A DNA stretch of 64,000 nucleotides from Pyricularia pennisetigena (lineage: Eukaryota > Ascomycota > Sordariomycetes > Magnaporthales > Pyriculariaceae), in NCBI RefSeq assembly GCF_004337985.1, contig NC_043740.1, forward strand, positions 3,781,030-3,845,029, read 5' to 3'. Below, piece after piece: positions 23,391 to 37,550 of the stretch. The position numbers were made by a program, and so were the translations under genes. Numbering within the stretch: position 1 is the stretch's first letter; every line of letters starts with the position of its first letter. Under the pieces are notes generated by a model that made no database searches, was not told the origin of the DNA, and was given only the letters and a program-made list of their open reading frames with translations.

Positions 23391-24425
23391 CATCGAGATG
23401 AGCAATGATGAACTTTGACCAAGCAAAAATCCTGTTTTTTTTGTCTTTTTCTAGCTTCTCCCCACCGAACCATCAAGTTGTACAGACACGCCCCCGACGT
23501 GGACAACAACAACCCCCCCAAAAAAAAAAGGCCGCAATGATCGACGACCGGGTACGGTAACTTGACCAAGTACCACGTCGTTGGATTTGGGGCTGCGCCT
23601 TCCCGGGGTGTGGTTTGACGGGATTGGAGCTCGTCATTTTGGCAAAAGATCGGTTCGGCGCGGCTGTGTTATGCCCTACCCGAATATCCCAAGGACCCGG
23701 AAATGGATGAATGGGCTGTGCTTGTTTGGCGCCCGGGGCTTGCGGGGGGGTTCTTTCAGATTGGACGTTCATGCGATGGCATGCTCGTTTGAATGTTACA
23801 CATTATTTTAATCATTCAATAGCCCATTCGCACATTTTATGCGCATCTCATTGTTCAATGTATAAAGGATCCTGTGTTTCTCTTATAAGAAAGACTAAAG
23901 TAATTTGCACACAATTGGTTTATCTTTTATGCTTGATTTGCGCAATTGCGCAAACTATCGCATTGAACAACCAATATTAAGCACTGGCGCATTCACGCCC
24001 CAGAAGGTTTCCAGCGCCGGAAAACAGCAGATTAACATAAAAATAATAAAAATAAAAAAGACAATGCTGCCTCAACCAAGCCCCAAGGATATTCGTTCCA
24101 GCTGGAGAAAGCAGCAAGATGAAAGACAAAACGGTAACTTTGAAATATTGAAATATCGCTAAAAGATGACGCAGGTATCCTATCACATCGACTCCCCGGT
24201 GACACGTCTACCCATATCTCTCTGCGAGGACGGATCTCAACTACAATGCTGCAAACCGTCATTCAATCCCAGAAACTACCCAGATACGCAAACAACAAGC
24301 CCAAAGCAGGCAAAGTAAACCCTACCCCACCTAAAACGGTAAAGTAGTCAAGAAAGGCAAAAGGGCAAAGGACAAAGGCTGCATTAAAAGAGACGCCGTT
24401 GAAGAGCAACCTAAGCGCTCCTCCT

Positions 24426-26099
<1,674 letters not shown>

Positions 26100-27989
26100 C
26101 GTGTAGGCACTATGTTGAGCGTCGCCTGGTTGTGGCGCTCCGAATGTATCGGCTCACGAGGAACCAACTTGACCAGTCTGGAATTGGTCGCGGGGGTGCG
26201 ACAGGACAGTCTTTGATCCGGGGCGTATTGCTCTAAACAGTCGTAGCCGGAAGACCAGCGAGGAAAATGTCCAATTCTGACCTTTCGCGAAGGAGCCAAT
26301 GGAAGCAGTGTTTCAGGCACAGAACAAGTGCGGCGGGTAGCTGCTTACGGCGAGCCAGCGACTATGAGATGAATGCGTCTGGTGGACTTATCTTCCAGGA
26401 AACAGGTGGAGGGGTGGTATGGCAGCAGCTTGGCAACGTAGGTAGATACCTATAGTGCCGCACCTCCCACGTACGTTGGTAAAGTAATGTCAAACAAGAC
26501 AGGTAGGTAGTAAGGCAGACAGATGAATTGGGCACATTCGAGGATACTATAGATTCCTGGAGGAAGTGGAGGGGTGGTTCTGTTCGTGTGAACCAAATCA
26601 GGGATTGGCGTAACGCCTGGTCTTTGCGTCTTGGACCGGGGGCAGTAGGGTGGGATGCGGCTGGGCAGCCACCTCTTTGTTAGGTACTTTGTAGGTAAGG
26701 CAGTGGAGATAAGTTGGACGGTAAAAGTTTACTAGTAGGTGAAGCATTAGGCGCGCGACACGTGATTGATCATTCTAACCAGCCTAGTCTACAGTAGTCC
26801 TAGGACATATTGTAAATGTGCAGACTCAAGGCTCTATTGTTTGCATAAAGAAGGGAGACGATTGAGTTAAGTGTCCAATGTGATAAGTGCAGCCTGGCGC
26901 GCAGCCGAAAGCAAGGCAGCTCCCAAAGGCTCGAGACGCCCTCAATTGAACGGTTGCCCAATACCCCGCGCTAGAGCAGCTCAGCCCCTGCCCGCCAGGA
27001 ACCGCGGCAGCTCCGCAGTAACAATTAGCTTGAGAGTGGAGGGGTCAATCTCGCTCCCCGCTATGGAAAACCCAGGCAGGGTGCAAGGGAGGAAGGATTT
27101 CGCCTCTGCAATTTTGAGCTGGGTAAATCCATCTTACGGCATGCCTATATACGGAATTAGCTCTCCTGTAATTAATTATCTTGTTACACATGTTACATAC
27201 GCTACATATACGGTATACCTTAGCTTCGAGTACCGTATTTCCCAGCCCATGAGAGCCCACTATGTACAGTACTCCAATAGCACAGTCGCGGTGGCAGTGC
27301 CGGATCCCCTCCACTTCCATTTATATCCAGAACCTCATCCTTTTGCCTGCTGAGTCAAATTATTTGGAAATTCAAACCCAGCACAAACAGAGATGGGAAA
27401 CAGTTTCAGCTCGCCCATCAGCAACGAGTAGGTAAGCATAGATAGAGTATTTGCGACCAACGCGACCCTGACAACCAAAGACCCCACCGCGGGGCCATAC
27501 GTGGATCGGGGTAAAGAACCAGGAGACGTCATTTGGATTGGCAGGTGCCGTAGTTTGGCGAAACAATTCTTCCCTTCCTGCACTGCAATACTGCCAACCT
27601 CGCGTGGACCGAGAACGATCGCCGGGTTATCAATATCAAACCTATCAAAATCATCCTCCTTTTTTGGCATCAATCTTGGATCACATATAATTTGATTTGA
27701 TATCTTGGAAGAGGGCGGTTTCTTTGGCGCCCTTGACGCTGTGCCGCACCTTGTCTAAAATCGACGTGCACATAACAAGAAGCAACAAAACCTTTGCCAA
27801 GATATTAGCTCAGGCACTTGCCTTCTAGAAGTGTTTGTTGGTGACTTAATACCGCCATTCGCTGCTTGAAGTTGGTCTCGCTGGTTGAGACTGCCCCGTC
27901 TTATCTGTCAATAATATTTATTGGCGCGACGACTGAATGAAGCTGGGCTAGACGTTTCTTGCTGCAAGATACTACCTCGCCCATCCAAG

Positions 27990-28021
<32 letters not shown>

Positions 28022-28253
28022 TGAGCTAGTCATTTTGCCGCCTCCCTCACACTGCCACGACAGAATTGTCCGCTGTGTACGCTTGTCTCTCGGCTTGCCA
28101 TTCCGAACCCCTCGCACCATCAAGCAACGGCCACCCGCCTGATAGGAAGCGCAGCATCTCCGACACCATAGATTGCCCGCCTGATTCTGTATAACTGGCG
28201 GGTTTGTACAGAATTCTGCGTCGCTGCTGCGACCACTCGACCACCCTGGAGCA
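26100..28253. other. Divergent intergenic region, 2.2 kb
   Basis: Upstream of the CaM-kinase (-) and the E2 gene (+). TAGGTA/ACCTA-like motifs cluster at 26433-26520 and 26680-26700, and an A28 run lies at 27990-28017. A plus-strand frame at 26871-27353 begins with GTG, has no ATG near its start and no domain; it was not accepted as a gene. Confidence 0.5.
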
Positions 28254-28907
28254 ATGGCGGCCAGCTTTGCGAACAAGCGGTTGAGTAAGGAGCTGATCAA
28301 GGTTTGTTCTAGTTTCCGGGCTACACATTGAGCACGCTCTGTCTACGTAACCTAATACGGGATTCCACGCCTTACAGATCAAAGAAAGTTTACCTCCTGG
28401 CATTCTTCTCATCAGTGCCGACAACTTCGAGGAGTGGTTATTAGACATAAAAGTTCTGGACAACAACCCCCTTTATGCCAACGAGACGTACAGGCTGAAG
28501 TTCAGATTCAGCTCATCTTATCCGATAGGTTAGTTCCGGTCGCAACAAATGAAATATCACGCATTCGCGTGCGATACTGTCGGAACCAAACGTGGCGGTC
28601 TTTGCGTTCCCAGTTTTGCTAATGACTTGGCATGACAGAGCCGCCCGAGGTCGTCTTTACTAAGCTACCAGACCGCCCGATACCCATGCACCCGCACATA
28701 TACTCCAACGGCATCATCTGTTTAGATCTTCTGGGACAACAGGGATGGTCACCAGTACAGAATGTGGAGAGCGTTTGCATGAGCCTACAGTCTATGCTCA
28801 CGGGCAATACCAAAAATGAGCGACCGCCAGGGGATGAAGAGTTCGTGCGAAGCAATAGGGCACGGCCGAGAGACATCGATTTCTACTACCACGATAACAC
28901 CGTCTGA
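28254..28907 (+). CDS. Ubiquitin-conjugating enzyme E2, UBE2W/Ubc16-like
   Basis: E2 enzyme of 155 aa in three exons: 28254-28301, 28378-28528 and 28639-28907. The UBC fold is complete. The active-site region NGIICLDLLG gives catalytic Cys94, preceded by HPHIYSNG, where the usual HPN is replaced by HPH/IYSNG as in UBE2W-type E2s. The flap SPVQNVESVCMSLQSMLTG and the RPPGD segment match this group, and the C-terminus ends YYHDNTV, comparable to the YHDDTC ending of UBE2W. UBE2W homologues ubiquitinate alpha-amino groups of disordered N-termini rather than lysines; that this protein does so is inferred from family. Both splices restore conserved sequence (ELIK/IKESLPP and YPIE/PPEVVF). It lies 714 bp upstream of VPS33 on the same strand. 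Confidence 0.9.
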
Positions 28908-29621
28908 TTGACAGTATGGTTGGCGGCAAGATGGCCCGAGGTCGGCGACCCTGGTATCACTAGTCGCGTGTTACCGACTGCATCGGTCGGAATGGTTGAC
29001 CACTCTGCTTACTGGCGATTTACTACATTCGGGGTACCTCATTGGACTAGCGTGTCTTTAACGCGGCGCATGGGTGTTGTCGTTTTCTAAAGCCGAGAAT
29101 GATCATAATGACTATGCGACGAGAGATTTTGCATGCATGAGATTGAGTTCTACAAGAATCTTGCAGGGTTGCGAAGAGGTCACGTCGCCTTTGATCAAGA
29201 AATGAAGCAGGCATACATGGCACCAAGCGTTATTTAGTCGAACCGGGCTCCTTGACATTGCAAATGCTCTTTGAAAAACCTAGATGGGGAGGATTTCGTG
29301 AAATGAACAAATACAAGCCCAGAAGAAGACCTTTATAGTCATTCACAATACATCAAACTTTAATTCACCGTGTCAAATGTTACTTTTGACAGGTACAGGT
29401 TGTGCCATGGGCCTGAGGCATTTAGGTGGCGGCTTGTCGTCTGGCCTGTGGACTGCCGTCCCCGCTCAGGCCTGGGCTGGGCGGCAAGCCGCACCACGTG
29501 CAGTGATGTCAACTCCCCAGACGGAGCTTCCCAATTCTCAATCGAAACGTACGCCAACGATTAAGTTGTCGGTAGGAATCGCCTGCCGCCCTCCGCTCCG
29601 TACCGCATGGAGGGCTCGTCA
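28908..29621. other. Intergenic between E2 and VPS33
   Basis: 714 bp between tandem plus-strand genes, probably holding the 3' UTR of the E2 gene and the promoter of VPS33. No gene seen. Confidence 0.5.
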
Positions 29622-31996
29622 TGGCTCCTCATGTGGCATTTGACACCGATCAGGTCAGAGATAAGGCTCGTAAAGACCTGCTCTACCTGCTGGAAGGAGT
29701 GAGTTTACTTCCCGCGCCAATCCATATCTACAGGTTCAAACAATCTTCACAGCTAGCAACCCGATCGATTGCTGACTCGGAGCTCCTAGGTCCGCGGTAA
29801 GAAAAATCTCGTGATTGAAAAGAGCCTCGCCGGCCCTATTGGCCTCATCGTCAAGGTCTCTACCTTGCAAGACTACGGCGTCGACAAGTTCTTCTTTTTG
29901 GAAAGTAAAAACGCCAGCACCAGCCAGCGCAATGTCGTTTTCATTGCGAGAGGCGAATGCGCCCGTAATGCACAGGAAATCGCAGGTCAGTCTCGTATTC
30001 ACCGATTTTTGCCTTTGATCGAGAGGCTACTCCCCAGCGTTTGCGCAAAGCTCAAACTCTATGCTATCGTCATGGCCTCTGTGGTTATGCTAGCCCTCAC
30101 TTGATGGGCAGCACATGATGAGCACGTGGGCATCCGCACCCTCCGGGTATATCATACTGATGCCAAAACTACAAACAGATGAGATCCGACGACTGCACCG
30201 CGAAAGCCAGACTGGGCATGAATTCCACATATTCTGGGTCCCCCGGCGGACCACCATGTCTGATAAGTTACTGGAAGAGGCCGGGGTGCTCGGCGATGTG
30301 AACATTTCGGAGCTTCCGTTATACTTCTTCCCGCTCGAACGGGATGTGCTATCACTGGAGCTCGAAGACTCATTCAGAGACCTTTTCCTAGCCAACGACC
30401 CCACGCCCAATTACTTGCTCGCACGTGCTCTGATGGGCATTCAACAGAGACATGGCCTGTTCCCACGAATAATCGGCAAGGGTGACAACGCCAGACGTGT
30501 GGCTGAGATGCTATCGCGGATGCGCCAGGAGCTCTTGGCAGGCGAGGATGTGAGCGACAAGATCGGGCTCAACCCTAGTACGACAATGGAGAGCGTTATA
30601 ATAATCGACCGAGAAGTCGACCCCGTGACTCCTCTGCTTACACAGTTGACATATGAGGGTCTGATCGACGAGGTCTTTGAGATCCAGCACAATCAGACAG
30701 AAGTGGACTCCACTGTCGTCGGTGTGCCACCACAGTCAGCAGCACAAAACAATTCTACTGCCCCAACCTCAAACTCGACGGGGAGGAAACGAAAAATTCA
30801 GCTCGACTCGTCCGATAAGCTCTTTGACCAATTGAGGAACGCCAACTTTGCCACAGTTGGCCCTCTACTGAACAAAATAGCACGTCGTTTACAGAGCGAC
30901 TACGATAGTAGGCACGCGACCAAGACCACCGCTGAACTGAAATCTTTTGTCCAGAAGCTGCCGGGTTACCAGGCCGAACAGGCGAGCTTAAAGGTACACA
31001 CAGGCCTAGCAGAGGAAATAATCAGCCATGCGCGCACCGACCTGTTTCGAAAACTCCTTGAGGTCGAGCAGAACCTCGCGTATGGCTTCGAACCATCGCT
31101 CGAAGCAATTGAAGAACTCATTGCGTGCGACACCCCGCTTCCCAAAGTCCTCAGACTGCTCTGCATACATTCCTGTCTGTCGGGAGGGATACTTGTGAAG
31201 GACTTTGAGTTCCTTAAGAGATTGGTGCTAGAAGGCTATGGCTACCAGCATCTGCTCACGTTACACAATCTCGAGAAATTACAGCTCTTCCTTTCTCGTA
31301 CATCGCCTCTGGCGCAAATGATTCCCATGACAGGAGCAAGTCACGGCGCGACAGGCACCAAGACCAACTACACCTACCTTCGAAAGCAGCTCCGCCTCAA
31401 CGTCGAGGAAGTAAATGATAACGATCCGACCGATATTGCGTACACATACTGTGGATATGCTCCGCTTTCGATTCGACTAGTGCAGTGCATACTACAGAAG
31501 CAATACCTTCTTTCCATTACAAAGGGCGGCAGTAGTGTGGTGCCTGGCGCCGCGGGTGTCGTCGGCGGGGCTCAAGGGTGGAAGGGCTTCGATGATGCCG
31601 TCAAGCACGCCAGAGGGCCTACTTTTGACGAGGTGCAAAAGGGTGAGGATAAAGCGGTCAAGGCGCGAGCGCTGCTGTCGGGGAGCGTGGAGAAGCGGAC
31701 CGTATTTGTGGTTCTCGTAGGTGGCATAACTTTCACCGAAATCGCAGCGTTGCGGTTTATCGCAAAAAAAGAAGAAGGTATGAACTCGAACCCAGCGCTT
31801 AACTGCAGCCATCCACCTGTAGCCGTCCTAGAGCTTGGCTAACCTGTTACCGTACTCGATCACAGCTCGGTTGAACATTGTTATCTGCACGACCTCGATA
31901 ATAAGCGGAAACAAAATCATGGCGGCCGCGATAGAGAAAGAAAGTTTTGGCAAAAGAGCGGATTCAATACAAACCACTGCGGAACAACAGGCATGA
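29622..31996 (+). CDS. vps33: VPS33, SM protein of HOPS/CORVET
   Basis: Sec1/Munc18-family protein of 667 aa that templates SNARE assembly for fusion at the vacuole and endosomes as part of the HOPS and CORVET tethers. Four exons: 29622-29699, 29790-29985, 30179-31777 and 31866-31996; introns of 90, 193 and 88 bp. Family landmarks are GPIGLIVKVSTL near the N-terminus, EFHIFWVPRRTT, the GKGDNAR block, VIIIDREVDPVTPLLTQLTY, LTHYEGL-like LTYEGLIDEVF, LLTLHNLEKL, DIAYTYCGYAPLSIRLVQ and the C-terminal GGITFTEIAALRFIAKKE joined to LNIVICTTSIISGN. The second intron contains an in-frame open stretch, but skipping it aligns ARNAQEIA with DEIRRLHRES at the spacing seen in animal VPS33A. A Ser/Thr/Asn-rich insert (about 30722-30790) precedes the middle helical domain. 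Confidence 0.94.
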
Positions 31997-32925
31997 TGAA
32001 TGATAACCAACCTGGATTGGAGCGGAAGTGCACCAATCATAGGTACATACATACGTACTGAGACAAACACCCGGTCGCATTAAATTTATACTTTGTGCCG
32101 GGTGTCGATAATGGAAAGACCAGATAACATAAATCTTTAAGAGATGTGATTGTTTTGAATTTGCCGATTCGTTAAGTCTGCAATTGTCATGATGGGTATT
32201 AAACTAGTTTTATCTGGATCATCTGTAATAGTAATAGTAGTAGTGTCCCTGGGACTCACGTGATGTTGATGGCAAATTTGCGAGTCGATTCCCCGGCAGC
32301 CCTTGAAGGCTAATGGCCTGACCTTACAGCACAGTCCTGTCCCTATCGTGCCGGGTCTTTATAGCGAATTAATCATTGAGCAGCCAATTTTCTTACCCAT
32401 TTTGCAATATCAGCTAATTGAGACGATAAGTATATCAACAAACTCGGCTTCTTCCGCTGCTCTGAGCAGTCCCCAGCCTCTGCAGACTAGCGGTTGAAAA
32501 GCGAGGTTGCCTGTCCTGATCCCAGTCAGTCCCCCCCGCCCAGGCCAACGCAGCCAAGTCACTGCCTTTCTTTGCTCTAAGCCAAAACCCATCGTACGAC
32601 GGGGCCTTTTTTCCATCACATATTTTCGATTTGAGGACGTATATGTCATTTTGAACACTCAATTTTATACTGACGCATGCTCTACGCAGCTCTTTTGAAT
32701 CCTGCTGTATTACAATCACAGCAGCAGACCGATGGTCGTCGAGATTTTCTTGCTATCGCGGTGGATTCAAGGCGGAATTGGTGCGAGGGTTGCAGTTGCA
32801 GAGCCGCTCCAAGTTGATAAGAATTCCACGCTTTGACATCCTGATATATATAAAGTCCATCCATCTACCAATTCGACGTCACCCCTCCAGACCAGCTCAA
32901 TCAGGAGAGCAGCCGAGTGTACACA
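31997..32925. other. Intergenic between VPS33 and LSD1 genes
   Basis: 929 bp with no gene seen. It includes the probable LSD1 promoter with the TATA-like element at 32845-32854. Confidence 0.5.
32845..32854 (+). promoter_or_regulatory. TATA-like element upstream of LSD1
   Basis: TATATATAAA located 71 bp before the ATG at 32926. Position fits a core promoter with a short 5' UTR; not confirmed. Confidence 0.4.
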
Positions 32926-35900
32926 ATGGACGGAGGGGTCAAGAGGCGGTTGAGGAATTCCACCGGGTCGGGGAGGGATATCCCGTCCAAAGGGGCCAAG
33001 GACTCGATCCAACTCGGTGACCCCTTGTCGGCGTCAACTCCACCTCGGTCATCGCGAGGGACATCCAAAAAATCATCCAACCCATCGCCGTCGATGCGAT
33101 CTCGGCGGCTGGCTGCGAGGTCGTCGCCCACTGCACAGCCGGAACCGGCTCAGCTGCCGCCGGCGTCAACTTCTGCACCTTCGGGCCTGGTCAGCGTGAG
33201 AAGTGTATCAGTTGCTAGCACCGAGGATGCGTCCGAGATCATCGTCAAGACGGGTGCTGCTGAGATGACAAGTTCCGAAGATTCCATGGTCTCCACGCCG
33301 CTGGGGACTGACAGGTATGTTCATTTATAGTATTTATTCCGTCAACACACACGTGGTACCCTGCTTTACCTGGGCTGTGGTTGAGCTGTGTCTCGTATAT
33401 TCCATATCGTGTGTTTGCCCTTCGAGCCTCACAGTTGTCCCCATCCTGGCCCCTATCTATCAAGCCACCTGAATTGGCTGCAAAATCACATGCAACCACT
33501 CCATGCATGATTAGCTGTATACTCTGGACCCCCCTGCTTTATTTATTTACTTATTTGGTTCTTGTTTTCCGTTCATATCCCAATCATGTTACTCAGTCGA
33601 CTTGGTGTTTATGGGCTGACCTCATGGCAGCCCCCCATCGATGGAGGATCCTCTTCCCACGCTCAAGCCATCCCCGTCAGCAATGGCTGGAGAAGACGAC
33701 GGCCCCTCATATTCGAGATGCATGTCAGAACTGAGCGATCAGTCAGAGCTGTCCTCCGTCCCTTCTTCCCTATCTAGTAAAGCCACAACACCCATTGACC
33801 TTGACCGTCCCGAGCCGCCGGTCCCGCCTGTGCCACTGGTCCCTGCGGCCCCTGAGATATCGAAGCCCTCAGCCCCGTCCCCCGAGCCCACCAGGGAGGA
33901 GGCCCAACCTCCTCCCGAGAGTGTGCGTCCCATTGAGTCTATGCAGCCGCCGCCAACACAGCCGGCCCCGCGGCCAGCCAAGTTCAGGATAAAATATGGG
34001 CAGAACAAGAAATATGATCTCAGACCGAGAACTTCGATCCCAACCGACGTTTCCACTCAGGAGTATGCCATACAGTGCATCGCGGCTGCCGAGTCGTCGA
34101 GACTGAACCCATACGCGCTTCATCCAGACGAGTATTTGATGCTTAGGGACCATATCAGTCAAGCACAGATAACCACGTACTTGAACCTCAGGAATGGAAT
34201 ATTGAGGCTATGGGTGCGAAACCCCACATTCGCCTTGACGCGGGAAGAGGCTATCGGTTGCGCTAAGGATAGCCGCTGGTTTGACGTCGCAAGTGTCTGT
34301 TTTGACTGGCTTGTACGAGAAGGGTACATCAACTTTGGCTGCTGCGAAGTGCGTCCCCTCCGGTCCAGACCCGGAGCTGCCGGCGTTCCAACCAAACAAA
34401 AGACTATTGTCGTGATTGGGGCAGGCCTTTCGGGCCTAGGCTGTGCTCGACAGTTACAGGGCTTGTTCGCACAATACGCCAGGCGATTTCGCGAGCGAGG
34501 TGAGTTGCTGCCAAAGGTAGTGGTGCTAGAGGGCAGGTCTAGAATTGGTGGAAGGGTCTACTCGCGACCTTTTAGAACGGCACCGCCCGTTCAAGGGAAT
34601 GGCTCCCCGAGGCGATACACTGCCGAGATGGGAGGCATGATTATCACTGGGTTCGATCGGGGAAATCCGATAAACATTCTAATTCGCGGTCAGCTGGGTC
34701 TCGGCTGTCATGCGCTTCGATCAGATCTCAATCTGGTCAATATTTACGACACCAACGGCAAGCCTTTCGATTCGGATCGAGACATGCTGATCGACAAGCT
34801 CTACAATCACTGCATCGAAAGGGTTGCAGAGTACAAATGGAAGCTGCCGCTGCCCAAGTTGCTGGAAGGCAAGCGAGACTTGATTGACGAGGGCAAAGAC
34901 AGCTGGGCAGAAGTCCACAAGACTATCAGCTACGTGGAAGAGACGGCAGCGGCACAGCCGCAAGCCCCGTCAGTGGCCGAACAGAACATCGCACCCAGGG
35001 TCGACCTAGTTCCAGTCTCGTCAGACCGAGCGACGGGTCGGGTTCATCTGGAGCCTGGAACACCTGCGGCGCACAAAGCAGCACACGCCGTAAAACTGCT
35101 GGGCTGGAATCTGAAGCAAGGCGTTAATGATGACGCCGATATTGACATTGGACCGGCCGTCAATGCCCCGGATGCTACGTTCGGGTCGGTCCTCGATGAG
35201 ACAATCATGCAGTTCAAGGACATCGTGGACCTCAACTCTCAGGACATGAGGATGTTCAACTGGCATGTTGCCAATCTTGAATACAGCAACGCTACCAACG
35301 TTCACCAACTGAGCCTTAGGGGCTGGGATATCGACATGGGCAACGAGTGGGAAGGCAAGCATACCATGGTGGTTGGAGGCTATCAAAGCTTGGCACTTGG
35401 TCTTGCCCAGATTCCTTCATCTTTGGACATACAGTACAAAAAGGTGGTCAAGGCCATCAGGAGAAAACCATCCAACGAAGATTCTCTCCCTGCCGATGAA
35501 CAGCCAGGATATAAGATTGAGCTGGAGGATAGCACCAGCATAGATGCAGACTACGTTGTCAACACTATTCCGCTCGGCGTGCTCAAACACGGCGACATAA
35601 CGTTCGACCCGCCACTGCCATCCTGGAAGGCAGACGCCATTGAGCGTCTCGGTTTTGGAGTGCTGAACAAGGTCGTGCTTGTGTACGACCAACCTTTCTG
35701 GGAAGAGGACAAGGACATATTCGGGGTGCTGCGCGCACCTCAGAGTCGATCAAGTCTGCACCCGAAGGACTATTCGTCAGGGAGAGGACGATTCTTTCAG
35801 TGGTTCAATGTGACCAACACCAGTGGCATGCCTACTTTGCTTGCGTTGATGGCTGGCGATGCCGCCTTTGACACGGAAAAGACCCCGAACGATGATCTGG

Positions 35901-36835
35901 TTGCGGAGGCCACTGAGGTACTGCGATCCATCTTTGGTAAATCTGTGCCTCAACCAAGGGAGTCAATCATCACCCGCTGGGCCTCAGATAGGTTCGCCCG
36001 CGGTAGCTACTCATCTGCAGGCCCCCGCATGCAGCTGGAGGATTACGACCTCATGTCGCGTCCCATCGACAGGTTGTATTTTGCAGGAGAACATACCAGC
36101 GCGACGCATCCCGCCACTGTCCACGGAGCTTACATGTCCGGCCTAAGGGCTGCAGCCGAGGTCCTCAACGACATGCTTGGACCCATAGAGGTGCAGACGC
36201 CCCTGATCGTTCCCAAGGAGACTGGTACGACTTCTACACTTCTCAAGCGCAAGTCGACTGCTGATCAGGTCCGGGATCCGCAAAAGGAGGCCGAGGAGGC
36301 ATGGCAGGTTCGACTTTGGGAGCATCAATGGTCTCTCCTAGGCGATCACCCATTGGAGCCTGCCAAAGTCGCAGTTAAGGCGCACTTGCTCTTCTCCAAG
36401 GCCAACACAGAGGCGGCAAGGCAGAGGTGCCTCGAGGGGCGTCGGCCTGGCAAGGGTCCTCCCACGGCCCATGAGGTCCGTGCAATGGCCAGCAAGATGT
36501 GGAACGCAGCCTCTGAGGAGGAAAGGCGGCCGTTCCTTGAGCAAGTTGCGGCGCTCAAGGAAGCGCACGTTAAGGCAGTGGCAGAATGGAAGGAAAAGTC
36601 CATCGAATGGAACAAGCAGGCCCTTGAGATTGCGGCCAATTTTGAAAAAAATAATCCAAAACCCACAGCCAACATCAACGCCGTCGTCAGCCCCAGCAAT
36701 GTTAAGGATGATATCAAAGCATCAATACCCGCTGCTGCGCCGCCAACTGTGGAGGAGGCTGGTCATCAAGTCAAGAAGCTTGCGGTCGAGAAGGTCGACT
36801 TGAAAGAGGATGGAGACGTCGAAATGGCGAGTTGA
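32926..36835 (+). CDS. lsd1: LSD1-type lysine-specific histone demethylase (SWIRM, amine oxidase, HMG box)
   Basis: Nuclear FAD-dependent demethylase of 1197 aa, expected to act on mono/dimethyl-Lys of histone H3. Two exons: 32926-33314 and 33631-36835; the 316-bp intron is removed through a GTATGT donor and TGGCAG acceptor, giving TDSPPSMED. Residues 1-260 are Ser/Pro-rich and basic. The SWIRM domain lies at about 275-370 (EYAIQCIAAAESSRLNPYAL, FDWLVREGYINFG). The amine oxidase domain follows: dinucleotide motif VIGAGLSGLG (Gly393/395/398/400), GRSRIGGRVYS, conserved Lys810 in LNKVVLVYD, and the FAD-binding C-terminal YFAGEHTSATHPATVHGAY. At about 1037-1115 an HMG-box-like region (PAKVAVKAHLLFSKANTEAA) follows, as in fungal LSD1 proteins. 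In place of the long Tower coiled coil there is an Ala/Pro-rich linker of about 110 aa. A GTG nine bases upstream is in frame, but ATG was preferred. Confidence 0.93.
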
Positions 36836-37550
36836 CATCTGAGCTTTCAAAGCTTCACTTGTTTGTTTCAAGTTTCTTGGTGGCCCTCGTCTCCGTTTTC
36901 CCTATTCCATGTTGTTTTGTTCCGTGATTGGATTGTTTGCAGACATTAGGTGTCTTTTGTTTTCTTTCTAGAGCGGTTCAAAGGGTTACCTTGCATTCAT
37001 GCATATATATCACGTTTTCTAAACTGTCTTCTTAGTTTCGGGTGGGAATCTTCCTTCCTTCTGTAATATTTTGCTTTCTAGCGAGGTATCCGCGTGGATC
37101 AATGCAGGTTGCTGGCTTTTTCCACCTTGCGAGATTCCATCGCTCTTTTTGTACTTAGTGTCGATTGTGTATGCTTTGGGTGAAGGAGGAGTAAACATGG
37201 GCGGGGAAAATGAGCGAATCAAGCTACCTTTTAAGGTAACAGTTGCTCCAGTGCATCTTTGGGGAAGACATGCTTTGTTCCGAGTGCTGCCGACGAGGGT
37301 AACGACACGCTTCAAATCATCACAATAACTTAATTTCCGGGCTCGACATGATCAGCAGCACATCATCTTTATTCTAGCGTTTTAGTACACTTTGTTAACA
37401 CGGGGGTCCCGCATGGTCAGGGGTTTTTAAGCGCATGCATTTGTTACAAAGGGAAGAAAACTATGGCGGCTTTTGCAGGGGAAAAACAAAAGACTTGACA
37501 AAAGTATTCTCTTTCCCTCTTTCCCTCCACTCGTCCTTCTATATCTCTTT
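36836..37550. other. Convergent intergenic region
   Basis: 715 bp between the 3' ends of the LSD1 (+) and ATP3 (-) genes. No gene seen. Confidence 0.5.

Larger units (their letters stand above)
22381..24425. other. Convergent intergenic region with a sequence gap
   Basis: 3' flanks of the 428-aa protein gene (+) and the CaM-kinase gene (-). It contains a 9-bp-stem hairpin at 22503-22528, an AAATTC hexamer repeated around 22773-22794, and a two-base N gap between T and A runs. No coding signal was accepted. Confidence 0.5.

Noticed and set aside
26871..27353. 160-codon plus-strand frame upstream of the E2 gene
   Set aside because: Opens with GTG; no ATG near its start, and no recognisable domain.
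30115..30178. Open stretch before exon 3 of VPS33 as coding sequence
   Set aside because: Including it would insert residues absent from the family; the CAAACAG acceptor at 30178 restores the expected spacing.
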